A DNA stretch of 64,000 nucleotides, from contig JAHEKQ010000002.1 of the NCBI GenBank assembly GCA_024638265.1, forward strand, positions 61,922 through 125,921. The letters are read 5' to 3'. Positions within the stretch are counted from its first letter, which is position 1, and every line of letters begins with the position of its first letter. Under the pieces are notes generated by a model, which was not told the DNA's origin, ran no database searches, and saw only the letters and a program-made list of their open reading frames with translations. Positions 55,623 through 64,000 of this stretch are shown here, in pieces. The DNA is from Flammeovirgaceae bacterium (GTDB taxonomy: Bacteria; Bacteroidota; Bacteroidia; Cytophagales; Cyclobacteriaceae). The translations under genes and the position numbers were made by a program.

Positions 55623-56651
55623 TCAATTGATCATAAGGTTGCACCCCCTAATGTCAGAATTATCAAGGCGACCGGTAACCTCGAATGTACCATTTTTGTA
55701 TAATTTACCCAGGTCCCTGGTGGCAATAAACGAGCATGAATGCACGTTACCAAGGTCTAGAACGTTAATTATACCCGTTTTGCCATAGTTACAGCGTGTA
55801 AAAGGGTCATTTACCTCACGGATACTCAATCTTACCCATTCAGGAAAACGATAAATGCCGTTTTTCGTGCTGTATGCCTGGCTCATAAGTTCAGTCATAC
55901 CGTACTCACTTCCAACATGTTCAATCTTTAAACCCCATTGTAAGATTTTATGCAATTCTGCTCGGGTAATTTCCTTCCTCCTACCTTTCATTCCTCCTGT
56001 TTCAAGAACAGTAGCCTCTGAGAAATTATATTCCTTCTCGGCCAGGTCCATCAAGGCAAAAGAAACTCCTATGACCATGACATCCTTCCCTTCCTCCCTT
56101 GCTTTGAGATATGATTCATGAAGTTTCTCATGTTCGTATAGGAAGAAACCTGATAGTGATGAACCCGTCTTATCAATCAACATAGCAACCATATCGATTA
56201 GAGAGGACCCCTCCCTTTCCAGGTATGAGGGAAGTAATGCCAGAATTACCAGGTTTTCAGGAGATCCGAAGAATTCCCGGAATCCCCGCAGTGAAATTTC
56301 CCTGTAGGATGCAAGATTCTTAACGAGGTGCCGACTCGTTTCAGCACCAGAGGTTCCACTACTGGTGAATATGATCTCAGGATCCCAGGCACCACTCATT
56401 ACATCAAAGGATCTGAAGAACTCGATAGGCATAAATGGAATAAATTCCGGACTTTTGACCGTTGAGGGATTCTTCCCCAGGTGATCACAAAATTCGCGGT
56501 AGATGAGATTATTCTCGTATTGGTAATGATATACCTCAATTGCCAGGGAATCAAAATCCCCTGCACTTAAATTAAAAAGGTTCGTGGGAAAGTTTCCTAA
56601 GGTTGATTTATCATCCAAAATTGTCAATTGGGCGTGTTTTCTTAGCGGCAA
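55623..56651 (-). CDS. LuxE-like acyl-protein synthetase family enzyme
   Basis: Up to 342 residues; TTG codons at 56651, 56627 and 56618 are all possible starts, the last giving the length usual for homologues. It belongs to the adenylate-forming LuxE/PaaK-like family: FTSSGTSGAETSRH (phosphate loop), VLETGGMKGRRKE, and EYGMTELMSQAY (adenylate-binding). A cysteine six residues from the C terminus (C337, RGCNLMIN) could carry the acyl group as in LuxE; this equivalence is inference. No luxC, D, A or B is nearby. In Bacteroidota such orphans are common, with unknown acyl substrate. Confidence 0.85.
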   Translation of the reverse strand: MPLRKHAQLTILDDKSTLGNFPTNLFNLSAGDFDSLAIEVYHYQYENNLIYREFCDHLGKNPSTVKSPEFIPFMPIEFFRSFDVMSGAWDPEIIFTSSGTSGAETSRHLVKNLASYREISLRGFREFFGSPENLVILALLPSYLEREGSSLIDMVAMLIDKTGSSLSGFFLYEHEKLHESYLKAREEGKDVMVIGVSFALMDLAEKEYNFSEATVLETGGMKGRRKEITRAELHKILQWGLKIEHVGSEYGMTELMSQAYSTKNGIYRFPEWVRLSIREVNDPFTRCNYGKTGIINVLDLGNVHSCSFIATRDLGKLYKNGTFEVTGRLDNSDIRGCNLMIN

Positions 56652-56655
56652 GATA

Positions 56656-56663
56656 TAAATTTG
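56656..56663 (+). promoter_or_regulatory. -7 promoter element (TAAATTTG) for the lipoprotein gene
   Basis: Exact match to TAnnTTTG, 52 bases upstream of the ATG at 56715, in the region between the divergent LuxE-like and lipoprotein genes. A TTG lies 25 bases further upstream, somewhat too far for the usual -33 element. Confidence 0.4.
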
Positions 56664-56714
56664 AATACTTTTAGTTCCAAACTTTTCCCCTCATGGAATC
56701 GTTATTATCTCGAA

Positions 56715-57470
56715 ATGCGTAGAATACTATTTTTAATGTCCTCTTTAGCGGTTATGTCCGGGTGTTTTAATCCTCCGGAGTTGCCTGTTGAGCCCGAGAT
56801 CGTTTTCAATGACGTGCTCTTTAAAGATCTTACCAATGAAGCGGATTCATTGATTATCATAGTTGATTTTCAAGACGGCGACGGGAACCTGGGGCTTGAA
56901 AAAGACGAAATATTAGCACCTTTCAATGATAAAGCTTATTTCGCTTATCTTCCAAACGATCAGGAAGTTGTAAAATTTGCCCTGGACACGCTGACAAACG
57001 ATGAATTTCAGATCTTCTCAGAAAATGTTATTACCTACGCCTCAAGGCGTGATGTACCAGAACTAGATACATTGCCGGCCTTTGTCGACCCCTACAGCTG
57101 CATTAACTGGGAAATTATACAGGACGTTGATACGCTTTATTACCAAAGCAATGAATATCATCACAATATCCTTGTTGACTTCCTGGTCCAGCAACCCGGT
57201 GGAGGTTTTGAAGAGTTTGACTGGACCAAAGAATTTGGATATCCAAACTGTGGAATATCATATGATGGAAGATTCCCCCTTTTGTTGCCAAACCGGAATG
57301 ACAGACCCCTGGAAGGATCGATAAGATATGGGATGACTTCGGTAGGATTTAAATCACTTTTTAGTCTCAAGACACTTAAACTGAGAGTCACAGTAATTGA
57401 CCGCGCTCTCAATGTTAGCAATACCATCGAGACTCCACCCTTCACACTCCAGGAAATTACCGTAAACTAA
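56715..57470 (+). CDS. Lipoprotein of unknown function
   Basis: About 251 residues from the ATG of MRRILFLMSSLAVMSGCF; the signal ends in MSGC (lipidated Cys), and a frame open from 56661 adds residues before the signal. The mature protein is acidic with a calcium-binding-like loop DFQDGDGNLG (residues ~45-55) and ends in a beta-rich region (LRVTVIDRALNVSNTIETPPF), as in Bacteroidota surface lipoproteins with an immunoglobulin-like fold. No enzyme motif. Its stop directly abuts the stop of the convergent E1 gene (TAATTA). Confidence 0.8.
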   Translation: MRRILFLMSSLAVMSGCFNPPELPVEPEIVFNDVLFKDLTNEADSLIIIVDFQDGDGNLGLEKDEILAPFNDKAYFAYLPNDQEVVKFALDTLTNDEFQIFSENVITYASRRDVPELDTLPAFVDPYSCINWEIIQDVDTLYYQSNEYHHNILVDFLVQQPGGGFEEFDWTKEFGYPNCGISYDGRFPLLLPNRNDRPLEGSIRYGMTSVGFKSLFSLKTLKLRVTVIDRALNVSNTIETPPFTLQEITVN

Positions 57471-59876
57471 TTAGTACAGGGAGGGAAATTTAACGGGATC
57501 AGATTCATTCATTACTGCATAAGCAGTGTCGAACAGATCCTCTACACTTGGTTTTGAGAAGTAATCGCCATCTGAACCATATGCCGGTCTATGGTCTTTA
57601 CCTGTTACCGTCCGTGGAGATGAATCCAGGAAATAATAACCCTTTTGATCCTCTAAGACATGCTTCAACATATATGCGGAAGCACCACCGGGTACATCTT
57701 CATCCGCAAAAATTACCCGGTTTGTCTTTTCGAGCGACTTCACAATTACCTGGTCCAAATCAAATGGGATGAGCGTCTGAACATCGATCACCTCCGCTGA
57801 AATACCCACCTCTTGAAGCTGCTTTGCGGCCCTTGTCGCTATCTTACACATGCTGCCGTAAGTAACTATAGTGACATCCTCTCCTGCCTTAAGGATTTCA
57901 GGCCGGCCAAGCGGGACAGTAAATTTATCAATGTTTTCAGGGATTCGTTCTTTTAATCTGTAGCCATTGAGTGCCTCTATCATCAGTGCCGAATCATCAC
58001 TCTGGAACAATGTATTGTACATTCCTGCAGCCTGGGTCATATTTCTGGGAACACAAATGTACAATCCCCTTAGGCTACCAAGCAGCATTCCCATTGGTGA
58101 GCCACTGTGCCAGATACCTTCAAGCCTATGGCCCCTGGTTCGAATAATCAATGGTGCTTTCTGTCCTCCAAATGTTCTGTAGTGCAAGGTAGCCAAATCA
58201 TCAGTCAGGGTTGGCATGGCATAAACGAGGTAATCCAGGTATTGTATCTCAGCTATAGGTCGCAAGCCACGGATCGCAGCTCCGAGACCTTGTCCAATAA
58301 TGGTAGTCTCCCTAATTCCCGTATCAGAAACGCGGAATTCACCATGCTTATCCTGTAAGCCTGCAAAGGCCTGGTTTACATCGCCAATTTTACCGACATC
58401 TTCACCAAAGGCGAATATTTTGGGATCCCGTTCCAGCGCTTTATCAAAACAAGTTTGAAGGACCTCCCTTCCGTCAACCATTCGTGAATCATCGGTGTAA
58501 TAAGGTTTAATAACATCTACATTCAGTGCTGAATAGGTCGACTGACTGTACATATGGCTGTCATATTCGGACTTGAATTTGTCGTATGCCTCCCTTAACC
58601 ATGACTGAAGCTTAGCACGTGAACTGATATTTTCAGTTCTCAATAACCTGAGCGCCTGTTTAGCGGTCCTGACCACATCCATTTTCAGTGGGTTGACGGT
58701 CTTGTCAAGTTCGGACTTCAGGATGCTGAGTGCCTCTCTGTTCTTACTTTCATCAACGGCCTTTTCAAGAATAGATGAAACTGCTAGCAGATCAGTCTGT
58801 ATAGAATCAATATACTCCCTCCAGGCGTTCTCCTTTGCCTTTTTTACTGCAATCTTTGACTGTTTCTCTATCTCATCAAGGTCGGAAGCAGAGGTGTAAT
58901 GATTATCGAGAATCCACTCCCTGAATTTCTTTATGCAATCATACTCGAGTTCCCATGCGAGCCGCTCTTTAGGTTTATATCGCTCATGTGATCCCGAAGT
59001 GCTATGTCCCTGTGGCTGGGTCATCTCTTCGACATGAATAAGGATGGGCACATGCTTCTTCCTGGCCAGTTCTACTGCAGATTTGTAGATTTCGCAAAGC
59101 GATTCGTAATCCCAGCCGTTAACTTTGAATATTTCAAGTCCATCGGCTTTTTTATCACGCTGAAAACCTTTTAGGGCCTCCGATATGGATTCTTTCGTGG
59201 TATGGAATTCCTGCGGTACCGATATCCCATAACCATCATCCCAAACGGAGAAAATAGTGGGGATCTGAAGTACCCCTGCGGCATTTATTGCTTCGAGGAA
59301 CATACCCTCAGAAGTGGCAGCATTTCCAATAGTGCCGAATATTACCTCATCGCCATTCCTGGAAAGGGTCTTAAATTGCTGCAAATCCTTATTCTCTCTG
59401 AAAAGTTTGCTCGCATAGCCCAAGCCAATTATCCTCGGAATCTGCCCACCAGTCGGAGAAATATCGGCAACTACGTTTTTCATATCCACAAGGGATTTCA
59501 ATTCCCCGGCATCGTCAAGCAGACGGGTGCCAAAGTGCCCGTTCATCATTCTGCCTGCTGATGAGGGATCTGCCTCAACATCGGTGTGGGCATAAAGCTG
59601 AGCAAAATATTGCTGAATAGTTAGCTCACCAATAGCAAACATGAAAGTCTGATCACGGTAGTAGCCTGATCTCCAGTCACCTTCCCGAAAGAACTTGGCC
59701 ATCGCAATCTGTGCCACCTCTTTTCCATCGCCAAATATTCCAAATTTGGCTTTGCCCATAAACACCTCTTTCCTGCCCAGTATGCTGGCTTCGCGGCTTT
59801 CACAAGCTATTCTGTAGTCATTTAAAACTTCAGTAATTCGGGCTTGTGTTTTTTTTACTTTGCTTGTGGTATCCAA
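57471..59876 (-). CDS. Fused E1 (alpha-beta) of branched-chain 2-oxoacid dehydrogenase
   Basis: About 801 residues if started at the TTG at 59876; a TTG at 59951 is possible but would overlap a promoter-like element and adds atypical residues. The N-terminal half is E1 alpha, with YYRDQTFMFA, a thiamine-diphosphate region GTIGNAATSEG...VWDDGYGIS, and HVEEMTQPQGHSTSGSHERYK. The C-terminal half (from ~residue 475) is E1 beta, with FGEDVGKIGD, ETTIIGQGLGAA and FADEDVPGGASAYM. It decarboxylates 2-oxoacids from Val/Leu/Ile (or pyruvate-like acids) and passes acyl groups to E2, coded elsewhere. Fused E1 is common in Bacteroidota. Confidence 0.9.
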   Translation of the reverse strand: MDTTSKVKKTQARITEVLNDYRIACESREASILGRKEVFMGKAKFGIFGDGKEVAQIAMAKFFREGDWRSGYYRDQTFMFAIGELTIQQYFAQLYAHTDVEADPSSAGRMMNGHFGTRLLDDAGELKSLVDMKNVVADISPTGGQIPRIIGLGYASKLFRENKDLQQFKTLSRNGDEVIFGTIGNAATSEGMFLEAINAAGVLQIPTIFSVWDDGYGISVPQEFHTTKESISEALKGFQRDKKADGLEIFKVNGWDYESLCEIYKSAVELARKKHVPILIHVEEMTQPQGHSTSGSHERYKPKERLAWELEYDCIKKFREWILDNHYTSASDLDEIEKQSKIAVKKAKENAWREYIDSIQTDLLAVSSILEKAVDESKNREALSILKSELDKTVNPLKMDVVRTAKQALRLLRTENISSRAKLQSWLREAYDKFKSEYDSHMYSQSTYSALNVDVIKPYYTDDSRMVDGREVLQTCFDKALERDPKIFAFGEDVGKIGDVNQAFAGLQDKHGEFRVSDTGIRETTIIGQGLGAAIRGLRPIAEIQYLDYLVYAMPTLTDDLATLHYRTFGGQKAPLIIRTRGHRLEGIWHSGSPMGMLLGSLRGLYICVPRNMTQAAGMYNTLFQSDDSALMIEALNGYRLKERIPENIDKFTVPLGRPEILKAGEDVTIVTYGSMCKIATRAAKQLQEVGISAEVIDVQTLIPFDLDQVIVKSLEKTNRVIFADEDVPGGASAYMLKHVLEDQKGYYFLDSSPRTVTGKDHRPAYGSDGDYFSKPSVEDLFDTAYAVMNESDPVKFPSLY

Positions 59877-59948
59877 AGGAGAATGATTGAAAAGGTTGCC
59901 AATACCTCGAAATGTTATTGCGAAAGTACAAAATATGGCCCTCTTTAT

Positions 59949-59956
59949 CAAAAATA
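59949..59956 (-). promoter_or_regulatory. -7-like element (TATTTTTG) upstream of the E1 gene
   Basis: On the minus strand TATTTTTG fits TAnnTTTG and would start a transcript near 59942 with a leader of about 65 bases before the TTG at 59876. It overlaps the alternative start at 59951, which argues for the later start. No matching -33 element was found. Confidence 0.35.
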
Positions 59957-60030
59957 TCCATTGAACGGAGAACCCGTATATAAAGACGTCAAAACTCGGA
60001 TTTTGTTCTATTTCTAAGACTCTGAATCAT

Positions 60031-60038
60031 TATATTTG
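60031..60038 (+). promoter_or_regulatory. -7 promoter element (TATATTTG) of the alanine dehydrogenase gene
   Basis: Exact TAnnTTTG match, 29 bases upstream of the ATG at 60068, with a TTG 25 bases upstream of it. Transcription would start near 60045, leaving a leader of about 23 bases. Confidence 0.5.
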
Positions 60039-60067
60039 TCAGCCTTTCATGAACAAACAATTACGAG

Positions 60068-61183
60068 ATGATAATAGGAGTACCTAAAGAAATCAAACCC
60101 AGTGAAAACCGGGTCGCACTTACCCCTGCAGGTGCCAGGGAATTGGTAAAAAGGAGTCACACGGTACAGGTCCAAACCACCGCTGGTGAAGGAAGTGGAT
60201 TTTCTGATGATGACTACAGGGAAGCGGGGGCTAGTATCCTGCCAGATATCGAGAGTACCTATGGAAAGTCTGAAATGATCATCAAGGTAAAAGAGCCTAT
60301 AGAGCAGGAATACGCTCTGATCAAAAAAGACCAACTCGTATTTACCTATTTTCATTTTGCTTCTTATGAACCCTTAACGCGTGCCATGATGGACAGTGGA
60401 GCCGTATGCCTCGCCTACGAGACTGTAGAGACCCCAGACAGGTCACTCCCACTACTAGTCCCAATGTCGGAGGTTGCGGGACGTATGGCTATCCAGGAAG
60501 GCGCAAAGTACCTTGAGAAGCCTTTACAGGGTAAGGGACTTCTGCTGGGAGGTGTTCCCGGCGTTAAGCCCGCTAAGGTTTTGATCCTTGGTGGAGGTGT
60601 TGTTGGAACGAACGCCGCAAAAATGGCAGCAGGAATGGGTGCTGATGTAACCATTATGGACCTCAACCTGCCGAGGTTGCGCGAACTCGACGACTTTATG
60701 CCGAAAAATGTATCAACTCTTATGTCTACTGAATATAGCATCCTGGATATGATTCAGACCCAGGACCTCATAGTGGGCGCTGTTTTGGTGGCCGGCGCGA
60801 AAGCTCCCAACCTTATTACAAGGGAAATGCTTAAATTAATGCAACCCGGCACAGTACTCGTTGATGTTGCCGTGGATCAGGGTGGGTGTATCGAAACGTG
60901 TAAACCCACAACGCATGAGGACCCGATCTACATTATTGATGAAATTGTACATTATTGTGTGGCTAACATGCCCGGTGCTGTACCGAGAACCTCAACTATG
61001 GCGCTAACTAATGCCACCTTGCCCTACGCAATACAACTGGCAGATAAAGGTTGGAAAAAAGCCTGTACTGAAAACGAAAGCCTCAAATACGGACTAAATG
61101 TTATTAATGGGGAGATCGTTTATCAGGCGGTGGGTGAAGCGTTTGACTTACCCTATACGGACGTCGATAATTACCTCAACTGA
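60068..61183 (+). CDS. ald: Alanine dehydrogenase
   Basis: A 371-residue NAD-dependent enzyme interconverting alanine with pyruvate and ammonia. Active-site residues fall at the standard positions: R15 (ENRVALTP), K75 (IKVKEP) and H96 (YFHFAS). The nucleotide site is LILGGGVVGTNAA, followed by D198-type DLNLPRL, and the late block VANMPGAVPRTSTMALTNATLPY is characteristic. Monocistronic, divergent from the E1 gene. Its 3' end overlaps the convergent HsdR-N gene by 8 bases. Confidence 0.97.
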   Translation: MIIGVPKEIKPSENRVALTPAGARELVKRSHTVQVQTTAGEGSGFSDDDYREAGASILPDIESTYGKSEMIIKVKEPIEQEYALIKKDQLVFTYFHFASYEPLTRAMMDSGAVCLAYETVETPDRSLPLLVPMSEVAGRMAIQEGAKYLEKPLQGKGLLLGGVPGVKPAKVLILGGGVVGTNAAKMAAGMGADVTIMDLNLPRLRELDDFMPKNVSTLMSTEYSILDMIQTQDLIVGAVLVAGAKAPNLITREMLKLMQPGTVLVDVAVDQGGCIETCKPTTHEDPIYIIDEIVHYCVANMPGAVPRTSTMALTNATLPYAIQLADKGWKKACTENESLKYGLNVINGEIVYQAVGEAFDLPYTDVDNYLN

Positions 61184-61634
61184 TCTTGATCTCGCGATAA
61201 GAGGGTATCGTATCAATTTGACTGTAATTCTCATTTTCCGGATGAAATTGAGCACAGTAATGTTTCGTTCCATTTGTCACTACAATATACCTTGAACGGA
61301 TTACGGAGTTATAGCGAATAACCTGGTTCAATACACTACGGTCTATTTTAACCCCCGGTTCCTTGCATTCAATAAGTAAGGCTGGGTTTCCCGAATTGTC
61401 ATAAGTAATAATATCAGTTCGCCTTTTTTTCAAGGTTGTGTGATGGGCTGATTCTACCTTAATCAGTTTTACAGGGTACTCTAGGTGATTGATAAGATAA
61501 TGAAGAAAATGCTGACGAACCCACTCCTCGGGATTTAGTTGGATATTCTTTCTCCTGACGATATCATATACAAAAGAGATCTCCTCATTCCTGGTTATCC
61601 GTAGGTCTGCTTCGGGGAGATTCAACTTATCCAT
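61176..61634 (-). CDS. HsdR N-terminal domain protein (PD-(D/E)XK fold)
   Basis: A 152-residue protein made of the nuclease domain found at the N terminus of type I restriction subunit R. The nuclease core is visible as RRTDIITYDNSG...LLIECKEPG: the Asp and the E-x-K pair. There is no helicase part, no HsdS and no methylase nearby, so this is not a restriction system. Such stand-alone copies are widespread in Bacteroidota, with unknown role. Confidence 0.88.
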   Translation of the reverse strand: MDKLNLPEADLRITRNEEISFVYDIVRRKNIQLNPEEWVRQHFLHYLINHLEYPVKLIKVESAHHTTLKKRRTDIITYDNSGNPALLIECKEPGVKIDRSVLNQVIRYNSVIRSRYIVVTNGTKHYCAQFHPENENYSQIDTIPSYREIKIS

Positions 61635-61678
61635 GCGTCAAATAAATACATAAATAATCTAAGTTCTATATTTAAGAA

Positions 61679-63457
61679 GTGGAAGCAATAGGCAATTATT
61701 TAGAGCTCATTCAGCCATACTTCGTGATCGTTGTTCTGATCATTGCATTTTATGCTATTTACAGGGATTGGGTAATTCCTGTCAAAGGCATGTTCATAGC
61801 GGTCCTGGTATTTCTTTTTACCGGAATCATTTCCCTCCAAAACCTGCTCGAGGGTCTGGCCAACCAGGCAATTGCTACAATTCTACTGCTGATCGTAGTT
61901 GCTGCTGTGCTTAACAAACAATTCAACCTTACCGGGTTGTTCGACAGGCTTATTATACATCAGAAGGGATATAAGCCATTCATAGCCTCTATGATGTTTG
62001 CAACCTCCTTGCTCTCATCATTTATGAATAATACCGCAGTAGTGGCACTAATGTCCAATTACGTTTATGACTGGGGTGTAGATAAAAATATCTCTCCATC
62101 AAAATTACTCATGCCCCTCTCCTTTTCGGCAATCACAGGGGGCATGATCACTATTATTGGAACATCCACCACGCTCATCCTTATCGGGTTCATGGAAACC
62201 TACGGGGTAGGTTCCTTGGACTGGTGGAAATTGCTTCTCCTGGGAAGTGTTTTGAGTATAGCGGCCATCGTTTATTTTTTGACAATTGGCCCGAGGTTGT
62301 TGCCCAATCATGTTGAGCTTGTCGGAAACCTGAAAAAAAATCCCAGGGAATACCTGGCAGAATTGAATGTAGAGAAGGGTTCTCTGTTGATCGGAAAGTC
62401 CCTCAGCGAGGGGAGATTGCGTAACCTAAGCGAATTTTACCTGGTTGAGATTATCCGTGATGACAAAATTATATCTCCAGTCCCCCAGGATGCAATCATA
62501 CTTGAAAACGACCGATTGTTCTTTGCGGGAGACCCGGAAAATATACAATCCCTCATTAAAGTCGACCCTCACCTGAAAATTCCAGGGTATGATGAAAATG
62601 AAGAATCAAGATTGTCCATTACGGAGGCGGTCCTTGCTTATAATTCGAGCCTTATCGGAAGAAGTATCAGGGATTCTCGCTTCAGGCAAAGGTATGATGC
62701 TGCAGTCCTTGCCGTACACAGAAATGGTGAGAAATTGAGGGGGAAAATTGGTAACATCGTCCTCAGATCAGGAGACGTCCTCCTCCTGAGTTCAGGTTTA
62801 GAATTCAACGAAAAAGTTGATGTCTACAAGGATTTATATGTAATATCCACCAAGAAGCTCACCCAACCATTGGACAGGAAAAAGAGATTGGCATTTTTTA
62901 CCATTAGCACCATTGCCCTTATCCTTCTGATCACCCAGCTACTCCCCCTCCTTACCAGTTTGCTCATTTTATTTGCCTTCCTGGTAGTATTTGATATGAT
63001 TAATTTACGAACAATTAAAAGGGAGTTGGATATCAACCTGGGTGCAATACTGGTCTTGGCACTTGCCATGGGAAAAGCTATCACCGAATCGGGGGCAGCC
63101 CACCTGATTTCCGAGCAGGTCATTATACTTGCTGAGAACATGAGTCCCTTCGGGGTACTTGTGATCATGATTCTCCTAACTGCCCTCCTTACAACTTTTA
63201 TCACCAATGTTGCTGCAGTGTCTATTGCCTTCCCGATCGCATATGATATTGCCACCTATTATCCGGATATGGCTTCAGAACTTTATCTCGGAATTGCTTT
63301 TGCAGCAAGCGCTGCTTTTCTCACTCCTATCAGTTACCAGACCAATCTAATCGTTGCCGGGCCGGGAGGATACAGGTTTTCTGATTTTGGACGGGCTGGA
63401 GGTCCGCTTTTCGTGATTTACCTGGCTATTCTGTTGCTAGCTTTTTTTCTCTTTTAA
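61679..63457 (+). CDS. SLC13/DASS-family permease with two TrkA-C domains
   Basis: A 592-residue membrane transporter, GTG start. N-terminal half with about six helices, including the family SNT-like motif SSFMNNTAVVA and GTSTTLILIG; two cytoplasmic TrkA-C (RCK-C) domains in the middle (~210-295 and ~305-390; GKSLSEGRLRN, GRSIRDSRFRQ); then further helices with TTFITNVAAVSIAFPI. Architecture of sodium:sulfate/dicarboxylate-like carriers of the SLC13 type. Substrate unclear (sulfate, dicarboxylate or other anion). Its end overlaps the convergent MFS gene by 32 bases. Confidence 0.88.
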   Translation: MEAIGNYLELIQPYFVIVVLIIAFYAIYRDWVIPVKGMFIAVLVFLFTGIISLQNLLEGLANQAIATILLLIVVAAVLNKQFNLTGLFDRLIIHQKGYKPFIASMMFATSLLSSFMNNTAVVALMSNYVYDWGVDKNISPSKLLMPLSFSAITGGMITIIGTSTTLILIGFMETYGVGSLDWWKLLLLGSVLSIAAIVYFLTIGPRLLPNHVELVGNLKKNPREYLAELNVEKGSLLIGKSLSEGRLRNLSEFYLVEIIRDDKIISPVPQDAIILENDRLFFAGDPENIQSLIKVDPHLKIPGYDENEESRLSITEAVLAYNSSLIGRSIRDSRFRQRYDAAVLAVHRNGEKLRGKIGNIVLRSGDVLLLSSGLEFNEKVDVYKDLYVISTKKLTQPLDRKKRLAFFTISTIALILLITQLLPLLTSLLILFAFLVVFDMINLRTIKRELDINLGAILVLALAMGKAITESGAAHLISEQVIILAENMSPFGVLVIMILLTALLTTFITNVAAVSIAFPIAYDIATYYPDMASELYLGIAFAASAAFLTPISYQTNLIVAGPGGYRFSDFGRAGGPLFVIYLAILLLAFFLF

Positions 63458-64000
63458 AGTCGAATTTCAGAAATGACATCAGTACAAATCCGATCACGAA
63501 ATATACTGCGAGTACAAGAGCGCTCTGCCGGATATCTCCGGTAAGTTGCTCCACCAGACCGTAGGAAAAGGTACCCAGTACTACTGAGATATAATAGGTT
63601 ATATCGTAGAAGCTGAAATAGGAAGCATGGTCTGAAGTGGTTGCCGGAATCATCTTTGAGTAGGTTGCCCGCGCCAATGATTGTATACCCCCGAGTACAA
63701 GTCCTACGAAAAACGCAAGTCCATAAAATTGGAATTCATTACTGACAAAGTAGGCCGCAAATGAGCACAGGGTCCAGATCAATATCATGATCAGCAGTGT
63801 ATTCTTGTTCCCAAGCCTGTTAGAAACCCTGGCAAATAATGTCGCACCTCCTACAGCTACGATTTGTATAATCAGAATGGTAAGTATTAAACTAGATTGG
63901 CTCATATCGAGCACTTTAGCTGCAAAGGTGGTGGACAGTAATATGATAGTCTGCACACCCATGTTAAAGAAAAAAAACGAACCCAGGAAAAATCGCATGT
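63426..64000 (-). CDS. MFS transporter, C-terminal part (5' end outside window)
   Basis: About 190 residues with five to six membrane helices, the C-terminal half of a major facilitator; the gene continues past the right edge. The loop ARVSNRLGNKNTLL matches the MFS inter-helix motif, and GLVLGGIQSLARATYSKMIP resembles UMF1-type (ATG22-like) carriers of Bacteroidota. Substrate not deducible. The reading frame is open up to the edge, so the Met at 63998 need not be the start. Confidence 0.8.
   Translation of the reverse strand, partial: MRFFLGSFFFFNMGVQTIILLSTTFAAKVLDMSQSSLILTILIIQIVAVGGATLFARVSNRLGNKNTLLIMILIWTLCSFAAYFVSNEFQFYGLAFFVGLVLGGIQSLARATYSKMIPATTSDHASYFSFYDITYYISVVLGTFSYGLVEQLTGDIRQSALVLAVYFVIGFVLMSFLKFDFKREKKLATE

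Noticed and set aside
55623..56651. Bioluminescence operon
   Set aside because: Only a LuxE-like gene is found; no reductase, transferase or luciferase genes.
59877..59951. N-terminal extension of the E1 gene
   Set aside because: The added residues do not resemble other E1 alpha N termini and overlap a TAnnTTTG element; kept only as an alternative start.
61176..61634. Type I restriction system
   Set aside because: Only the nuclease domain is present; there is no HsdS, HsdM or helicase part nearby.
1..64000. CRISPR arrays, insertion sequences, prophage, tRNA genes
   Set aside because: Looked for regular spaced repeats, transposase motifs with terminal repeats, phage structural genes and tRNA cloverleaf/TPsiC sequences; none seen.

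Overview
The window is chromosomal DNA from a Bacteroidota bacterium, most likely of the order Cytophagales. The evidence is indirect but consistent: the histidine operon uses Bacteroidota-style fusions (HisB, HisIE), trehalose synthesis (OtsA-OtsB) and the branched-chain 2-oxoacid dehydrogenase E1 (alpha-beta) are fused proteins, the quinone gene is menA, FtsX-type and YfhO-type membrane proteins are typical of the phylum, and several gene starts are preceded by the Bacteroidota -7 promoter element TAnnTTTG. Many starts are TTG or GTG and Shine-Dalgarno sequences are weak, also usual for the phylum. I see no insertion sequence, phage, CRISPR array or tRNA. The density is high (no gene-free stretch over about 300 bases except the one filled by the RNase P RNA), so this is core genome with accessory points.

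Layout. 1-5458: 3' part of the histidine operon (hisD-C-B-H-A-F-IE), each gene overlapping the next. 5460-7634: trehalose synthase/phosphatase. 7746-14731: a 1222-residue NtrY-like membrane histidine kinase overlapping the gene of a SprA-like outer-membrane barrel protein. 14784-16448: oxidase-assembly mini-cluster (SCO-like protein without cysteines, DUF420, small Cys protein, DUF983). 16605-17798: lipoprotein serine hydrolase. 18017-24016: cystathionine beta-synthase, menA, argS, a deoxyhypusine-synthase-like enzyme and an arginase/agmatinase, divergent from an arginine/ornithine decarboxylase family gene at 24104-25492 (polyamine set). 25552-29567: YfhO membrane protein and a lipoprotein D-aminoacylase-type amidohydrolase. 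29652-33218: disulfide oxidoreductase followed by egtB and egtD (ergothioneine). 33313-38107: lipoprotein, TerB-ABCG fusion transporter, YdcF. 38110-45523: MacB-like efflux operon (adaptor, ATPase, FtsX permease) divergent from a sigma-54 activator/kinase pair, with a candidate sigma-54 promoter and helically phased palindromes between them. 45507-48726: HNH nuclease, NlpC/P60 peptidase, smpB, thioesterase-like, tsaD. 48739-55446: TamB-like protein, a BLUF blue-light receptor, the RNase P RNA gene and a sigma-54 activator without a DNA-binding domain. 55443-64000: small lipoprotein, LuxE-like enzyme, lipoprotein, fused E1, alanine dehydrogenase, HsdR-N domain protein, SLC13 permease and the 3' end of an MFS transporter.

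Points of most interest are the BLUF receptor beside rnpB and a regulator lacking a helix-turn-helix, the efflux/sigma-54 module with a readable control region, the ergothioneine cassette with its own disulfide oxidoreductase, the polyamine set containing a deoxyhypusine-synthase homologue with its catalytic lysine, and the overlapping kinase/outer-membrane barrel pair. All function calls rest on recognising motifs by eye; no database search was run.
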